From positions 1-18,966 of the forward strand of contig CAZNLT010000115.1 of the NCBI GenBank assembly GCA_964573705.1: 18,966 nucleotides of DNA, given 5' to 3'. Below, one piece after another: positions 16,203 through 18,966 of the stretch. The translations under genes were made by a program, and so were the position numbers. Numbering within the stretch: the stretch's first letter is position 1; each line of letters begins with the position of its first letter. The notes beneath the pieces are model-generated. The model was given only the letters and a program-made list of their open reading frames with translations. It was not told where the DNA came from and ran no database searches. This DNA is from JAABSQ01 sp964573705 (GTDB taxonomy: Bacteria; Desulfobacterota; Desulfobacteria; Desulfobacterales; Desulfococcaceae).

Positions 16203-16232
16203 GGCGTTCGGCATAAAAAATGCCGAATCGCC
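16203..16232 (-). promoter_or_regulatory. second hairpin spanning the terminator U-tract (leader 1)
   Basis: The 3' arm of the leader-1 terminator can pair instead with sequence beyond the U-tract: GGCG-A-TTCGGCAT pairs with ATGCCGAA-CGCC, 12 bp with one bulged A and the U-tract in the loop. Leader 2 can form the equivalent hairpin (18260-18290) with different bases, suggesting selection. It can only form in read-through RNA. Confidence 0.5.
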
Positions 16233-16256
16233 TTCTCTTATTTAAGGCAACCCGGC
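16215..16256 (-). terminator. riboswitch expression-platform terminator (leader 1)
   Basis: On the minus strand GCCGGGTTGCCTT (16244-16256) pairs over 13 positions (three G-U) with AAGGCGATTCGGC (16222-16234) and is followed by A-TTTTTT (16215-16220). The 5' arm is the 3' strand of the c-di-GMP aptamer, so folding of aptamer and terminator exclude each other. Ligand binding should therefore allow read-through into PEP-CTERM gene 1. Confidence 0.75.
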
Positions 16257-16316
16257 TATCTTCCCATAAGACCCGTGGCTTTCCGTCCCCACCTCACGAT
16301 GGGTTTGGCTTTTTCT
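16244..16316 (-). promoter_or_regulatory. cyclic-di-GMP-I (GEMM-I) riboswitch aptamer 1
   Basis: Minus-strand sequence matches the GEMM-I pattern. AAAGCCAAACCC leads into the first hairpin CCCATC-GTGA-GGTGGG with a GNRA tetraloop. The conserved joining segment GGGACGGAAAGCCACGGG follows, then the second hairpin (GTCTT..AAGAT) with the AGCCGGGTTGCC 3' strand. The consensus GGGACGCAAAGCC differs at one position (G for C). It lies between a -24/-12 promoter and the PEP-CTERM ATG. Confidence 0.93.
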
Positions 16317-16366
16317 TTTCCAAATCTTCGAAACGTTTCAATCGATTTGAACTTACTTTTTCCTGA

Positions 16367-16382
16367 TGCACTTTCGGTGCCA
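16367..16382 (-). promoter_or_regulatory. sigma-54 (RpoN) -24/-12 promoter 1
   Basis: Minus-strand TGGCAC-CGAAA-GTGCA fits TGGCAC-N5-TTGCW with one mismatch and the required GG-N10-GC spacing. It is placed so that transcription would start about 40 bases before the c-di-GMP aptamer. Use of sigma-54 at this site is inferred. Confidence 0.7.
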
Positions 16383-17087
16383 GAAAATCAAAGAAGACCG
16401 AAACACATTTCGCTTGCTCTCTTTTGAACATATAAATACCTGATATTTAAATATATTAATATCGATCCTAATTAAATATGAATAAAAGCAAAACACCCTA
16501 TTTAGGGTATAGAAAGAATGCAAAAAAATGGTGTTTTTATATATAAAATTAAGTTTTATATTTATATTCCAATGTGTTAATTACTGAGAATCAAACACCA
16601 CCATTTGAACTTTCAGACAGAATCGAATAAATTCTTCTGCAATTAATTGGAGCCACCACCCACAAAATATGAAGATCCACATTCAGGTAATTTTTCACAC
16701 AAAAAACCGGCCACTCTTCACGAAAATTACAAACGGATTGTGTGGCAAAAAAAATAATATCCAAGTGCGAATTCGATGACCAAACAAATTTTTCATCATA
16801 GAAGGGAATTCCGTCCAGCAGGTTATTGGAAAAATCATAGAGCCCAGAACTCGGAAAAAGCGAAAAAAAAATCGAATGCTTCAAACGATCCGCAACCGAC
16901 CGACGCAGAGCAGCGGTTAAAAAGCCCGGTGACGCCTCGATTGTTAAGATAGGCGTGAGGTAGACATGAATTCTCAGCATATTGGACAACTTTGGCTGGT
17001 TTCCTTGATTGCAAAGATGGACTTCAGGACCAGGCCGAATCGATCATGGTGCGCAATTCGAAAAATCCGAAACTCAGGAAGGCAGCC
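16383..17087. other. AT-rich gene-poor region
   Basis: No gene I can support. About 16430-16600 is strongly AT-rich, unlike the EPS genes. It contains two short inverted repeats, GATATT..AATATC (16442-16463) and ACCCTA-TT-TAGGGT (16495-16508), lying 60-126 bases upstream of sigma-54 promoter 1 where an enhancer-binding protein might bind; that is speculative. An open frame at 16591-16989 (minus) has no recognisable family, a TTG start and no ribosome binding site. The region may be decayed DNA. Confidence 0.5.
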
Positions 17088-17387
17088 ATGATCAAAAAGA
17101 AAATTATCGACAAAGAGCGCATCCGGCTTATAGCTGGCGGATGCGCATTCATCCCCCACCGTTTTCTCACTGGCGGTTTTTTCAGCGATCTTTCTCGTGA
17201 CCAACTGCTGCTTCATTTCTTTCTAATTCTTACAGCGGGGCGCTTCGGCCTTTCCTTTTACAGCTACGACAAAGAATTTGTACGTTACTTGAAATACGCA
17301 TGAAACAATATGTCGAGGCTCGGTGTGCCTTGATCAAAAAAGGAGCTGATCGCTTTTGAAGGCCCTGTTTTTCATGAATTCACATAA
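17088..17387 (+). pseudogene. frameshifted remnant of a small transposon-associated type ORF
   Basis: The only plus-strand coding signal. From ATG 17088 (AGGAAGG upstream) it reads MIKKKIIDKERIRLIAGG, then FIPHRFLTGGFFSDLSRDQL and GLSFYSYDKEFVRYLK, and hits TGA at 17301-17303. A second frame picks up MKQYVEARCALIKKG (17300-17344), and the first frame resumes with ELIAFEGPVF (17343-17372), ending TAA 17385-17387. The joined product (about 100 aa) resembles small proteins I recall beside transposases in Desulfobacterota. Two compensating frameshifts plus a stop indicate a dead gene. No transposase or terminal inverted repeats are visible. Confidence 0.65.
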
Positions 17388-17480
17388 CATAAACTACTTT
17401 CGACAAAGACCAGGTATTATTCCCCAGTGTAAAGAAAGCTAAAATGGCAAATTATTGCTACTGCTTGAAATTGGTTCCTT

Positions 17481-17523
17481 AAAAAACACATAGGGAGAGC
17501 CAATGATGACCCTCCCTACATGT
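17481..17523 (-). terminator. intrinsic terminator after PEP-CTERM gene 2
   Basis: Minus-strand ACATGTAGGGAGGGTC and GGCTCTCCCTATGTGT pair over 16 positions (four G-U) around a six-base loop and are followed by TTTTTT. It begins about 34 bases after the PEP-CTERM stop. Confidence 0.85.
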
Positions 17524-17556
17524 AAGAAGCTTAATCTATATTTGATAATCGATAAT

Positions 17557-18222
17557 TTACAATTTGAGCCAACCTTTTTTGCGGCCAAAGATGCTCACTC
17601 CCAACATACCAAGGGCAAGCAGGACAATAGTTCCAGGTTCTGGCACAGGAGCAAATCCGGCTACCGAGAATTCATTATTTCCGGATGGACCTGAAATTGA
17701 GAATATAGCTGAATCAACTTCAAGAACTCCTCTGAAAGACACAAACTGTTCCCCATTAAATGTATTAGATTCAGAACCAGAAAAGCCAAAAGGATTTAAG
17801 AAATCATTATTGATAATTACTTGGCCCATTTCCCCATCTGGATCACTACCGTCAGGGAAAGGAAAAAGATCTGTAATCCATACGCCAGTAAGATTCATTC
17901 CGCCTGCAATTTCGATAAGGAGGATTTCACCTTGATTGATTTCATCTGGTTCGCCTGGCCTGATGCCGAGACCATCTCTGTCTTCTTTTTTTTCTGCATC
18001 ATCCCAAAACAAAGTCTTTCCAAATGGCAGTGCTGTTGCTGTCACAATATTATCCGGTGAAAAAGACTCCTGCCCGTCCGCACCGCCCCAAACTGCTTCA
18101 TCCCGAAAATCAATAATCAGATTATCCGGAATAATCGACACAGCCCAGGCCGTCTGGCCGAATAGAAACCCGGCACATAACAAAATGAATACCCAAAGAA
18201 ACTTTTTTCTGTGAAAACGCAT
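17557..18222 (-). CDS. PEP-CTERM protein 2
   Basis: 221-aa secreted protein, a probable exosortase substrate. Signal peptide 1-27 (basic MRFHRKK, hydrophobic core, cleavage after QTAWA). The mature part is acidic (Asp, Glu, Gly, Asn) with predicted beta-strands such as GEILLIEIAGGMNLTGVWIT, and no domain I can name. The sorting signal begins at residue 193: VPEPGTIVLL, a hydrophobic helix, then FGRKKGWLKL. The FGRKKG tail matches PEP-CTERM protein 1, yet the rest of the two proteins look unrelated. AAGGAGG precedes the ATG by four bases. The gene sits alone behind its own sigma-54 promoter, c-di-GMP riboswitch and terminator. Confidence 0.92.
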   Translation of the reverse strand: MRFHRKKFLWVFILLCAGFLFGQTAWAVSIIPDNLIIDFRDEAVWGGADGQESFSPDNIVTATALPFGKTLFWDDAEKKEDRDGLGIRPGEPDEINQGEILLIEIAGGMNLTGVWITDLFPFPDGSDPDGEMGQVIINNDFLNPFGFSGSESNTFNGEQFVSFRGVLEVDSAIFSISGPSGNNEFSVAGFAPVPEPGTIVLLALGMLGVSIFGRKKGWLKL

Positions 18223-18259
18223 ACATCCTCCTTATTCTTCCAAAGTTTACATCCCATCC

Positions 18260-18290
18260 GGCGACCGGCAATAAAAAAAGCCGGGTCGCC
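18260..18290 (-). promoter_or_regulatory. second hairpin spanning the terminator U-tract (leader 2)
   Basis: GGCGAC-C-CGGC, the 3' terminator arm, can pair with GCCG-GTCGCC located beyond the U-tract, 10 bp with one bulged C. It matches the position and shape of the hairpin in leader 1 although the bases differ. Confidence 0.5.
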
Positions 18291-18316
18291 CCATCGTTCC
18301 AACAGGCAACCCGGCT
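18273..18316 (-). terminator. riboswitch expression-platform terminator (leader 2)
   Basis: Minus-strand AGCCGGGTTGCC (18305-18316) pairs over 12 positions (one G-U) with GGCGACCCGGCT (18279-18290) and is followed directly by a T-run (18273-18279). As in leader 1, the 5' arm is the 3' strand of the c-di-GMP aptamer, so aptamer folding should prevent termination. Confidence 0.85.
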
Positions 18317-18375
18317 GTCTTTCAGTGAAGACCCGTGGCTTTCCGCCCCCACCTCACAATGGGTTCGGCTTTTGC
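18305..18375 (-). promoter_or_regulatory. cyclic-di-GMP-I (GEMM-I) riboswitch aptamer 2
   Basis: Minus-strand AAAGCCGAACCC leads into CCCATT-GTGA-GGTGGG (GNRA tetraloop), then GGGCGGAAAGCCACGGG, a second hairpin GTCTT..AAGAC, and AGCCGGGTTGCC. It is near-identical to aptamer 1 in the conserved core, while the second hairpin differs with pairing kept (G-C here for G-U there). It lies between a -24/-12 promoter and PEP-CTERM gene 2. Confidence 0.94.
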
Positions 18376-18436
18376 TGCGCCAAGCCGATCCGCTCGGGAA
18401 AGCGTCCGGCTCGGCAAGAATACCTTATATAAAGGA

Positions 18437-18452
18437 AGCAAGTTGCACGCCA
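18437..18452 (-). promoter_or_regulatory. sigma-54 (RpoN) -24/-12 promoter 2
   Basis: Minus-strand TGGCGT-GCAAC-TTGCT fits the TGGCRY-N5-TTGCW consensus with correct GG-N10-GC spacing. Predicted transcription start is near 18426, about 50 bases before the c-di-GMP aptamer. Same order of elements as in front of PEP-CTERM gene 1. Confidence 0.75.
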
Positions 18453-18842
18453 AACCCCTTGAAAATTTGCTGCCCCAACCTCCAAAAAACCAAAAACAGA
18501 TGCCGGAAGCCTTCAGAAAGAGATTTTTAAAACAAATACCTGCCGAAGCCGGCACCTCTACATTTGGGCAATCCTTCCCCGCATTTTTGCAGTTCGTCCA
18601 AAACTCTCTATTTTTATTTATAAATACGGTTTTTATACGAACCCTTGGAGAGCAACCAATGCCCACGGCCCAGAACACCCCTTCAATAAAGTTCCTCATT
18701 TTTTGAGGATCATCCCTCCAGGATTTGCAAGGTACGCCACCGTTGTCGAAATGTTTTTCCACCCTAACCAAGATTGTCAGCCGGGATGGAATCTGGTAAG
18801 GTAGCCTTCGAGTCAGGAAACCAAGTGGACCTGCTTCGTCAC
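18453..18842. other. gene-less stretch between tRNA terminator and sigma-54 promoter 2
   Basis: I see no gene here. The only long minus-strand frame (18322-18771) runs through the promoter and riboswitch, so it is spurious. Any upstream activator site for sigma-54 promoter 2 should lie in about 18530-18650; I see AT-rich sequence there but no clear shared palindrome with the other promoter. Confidence 0.5.
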
Positions 18843-18881
18843 AAAAAAAGGGGTTTTCCCAATCCCACGGGAAAACCCCTT
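18843..18881 (-). terminator. intrinsic terminator after tRNA-Thr
   Basis: Minus-strand AAGGGGTTTTCCC and GGGAAAACCCCTT form a perfect 13-bp stem with an eight-base loop, followed by a T-run (through 18843). It starts nine bases after the CCA end of the tRNA. Confidence 0.92.
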
Positions 18882-18889
18882 ATCATCTC

Positions 18890-18965
18890 TGGAGCCGACG
18901 AGCGGATTTGAACCGCTGGCCTGCTGATTACGAATCAGCTGCTCTACCAGCTGAGCTACGTCGGC
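18890..18965 (-). tRNA. tRNA-Thr (anticodon CGT)
   Basis: Full cloverleaf on the minus strand: acceptor GCCGACG/CGTCGGC, TA at 8-9, D-arm GCTCAGCTGGTAGAGC, anticodon stem GCTGA/TCAGC around loop TTCGTAA (anticodon CGT, reads ACG), variable AGGCC, T-arm AGCGG-TTCAAAT-CCGCT, discriminator T and encoded CCA. An intrinsic terminator follows. The gene ends one base from the window edge. Confidence 0.97.
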
Positions 18966-18966
18966 T

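Noticed and set aside
16591..16989. 132-codon minus-strand frame in the AT-rich region
   Set aside because: TTG start (next ATG at 16980), no ribosome binding site, no recognisable family; could be a decayed gene but I cannot support it.
16974..17216. 80-codon minus-strand frame
   Set aside because: Antisense to the frameshifted remnant at 17088-17387, which has recognisable protein-like motifs on the plus strand.
18322..18771. 149-codon minus-strand frame
   Set aside because: Runs through the sigma-54 promoter and most of the c-di-GMP aptamer; no family features.
18890..18965. tRNA-Thr as an integration site of a mobile element
   Set aside because: I found no integrase and no second copy of the tRNA 3' end within the window.

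Overview
This window looks like a Gram-negative, probably deltaproteobacterial (Desulfobacterota-like), chromosome segment. I infer the group from the gene families and style, not from a marker gene. Almost everything real lies on the minus strand. The core (about 968-15154) is an exosortase/PEP-CTERM (XrtA-type) exopolysaccharide locus. It is bordered on the left by a small VapBC-like toxin-antitoxin pair and on the right by two PEP-CTERM protein genes, a decayed gene and a tRNA-Thr(CGT).

Read in the direction of transcription (right to left), the EPS locus has three blocks. Block 1 is a Wzz-type chain-length protein (13529-15154), a tyrosine autokinase (12686-13492) and a polyprenyl-phosphate sugar-1-phosphate transferase (10944-12602). 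Block 2 is a Wza-like export lipoprotein (9972-10580), an outer-membrane beta-barrel (8324-9994), EpsI (7676-8311) and the exosortase (6778-7695). Block 3 is UDP-GlcNAc 2-epimerase (5463-6566), a polysaccharide deacetylase (4567-5445), a FemAB-like protein (3485-4558) and two GT-B glycosyltransferases (2185-3468, 968-2188). Genes within a block are packed or overlap. The blocks are separated by a 363-nt structured leader (10581-10943) and by a 211-nt gap holding two 97-nt tandem palindromic repeats (6604-6797). Together these genes would build, length-control, modify and export a polysaccharide, while exosortase/EpsI processes PEP-CTERM proteins.

The most striking part is 15407-18452. Two otherwise dissimilar secreted PEP-CTERM proteins are each preceded by the same regulatory cassette: a sigma-54 type -24/-12 promoter, a cyclic-di-GMP-I (GEMM-I) riboswitch aptamer, and an intrinsic terminator whose 5' arm is the 3' strand of the aptamer. 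The layout predicts c-di-GMP-activated (ON) synthesis of matrix proteins that the exosortase then processes. A frameshifted remnant of an unrelated gene on the plus strand (17088-17387) and AT-rich non-coding DNA lie between the two cassettes.

No Wzx/Wzy-type flippase or polymerase and no PrsK/PrsR-type regulator is visible here, so the EPS pathway must be completed elsewhere.
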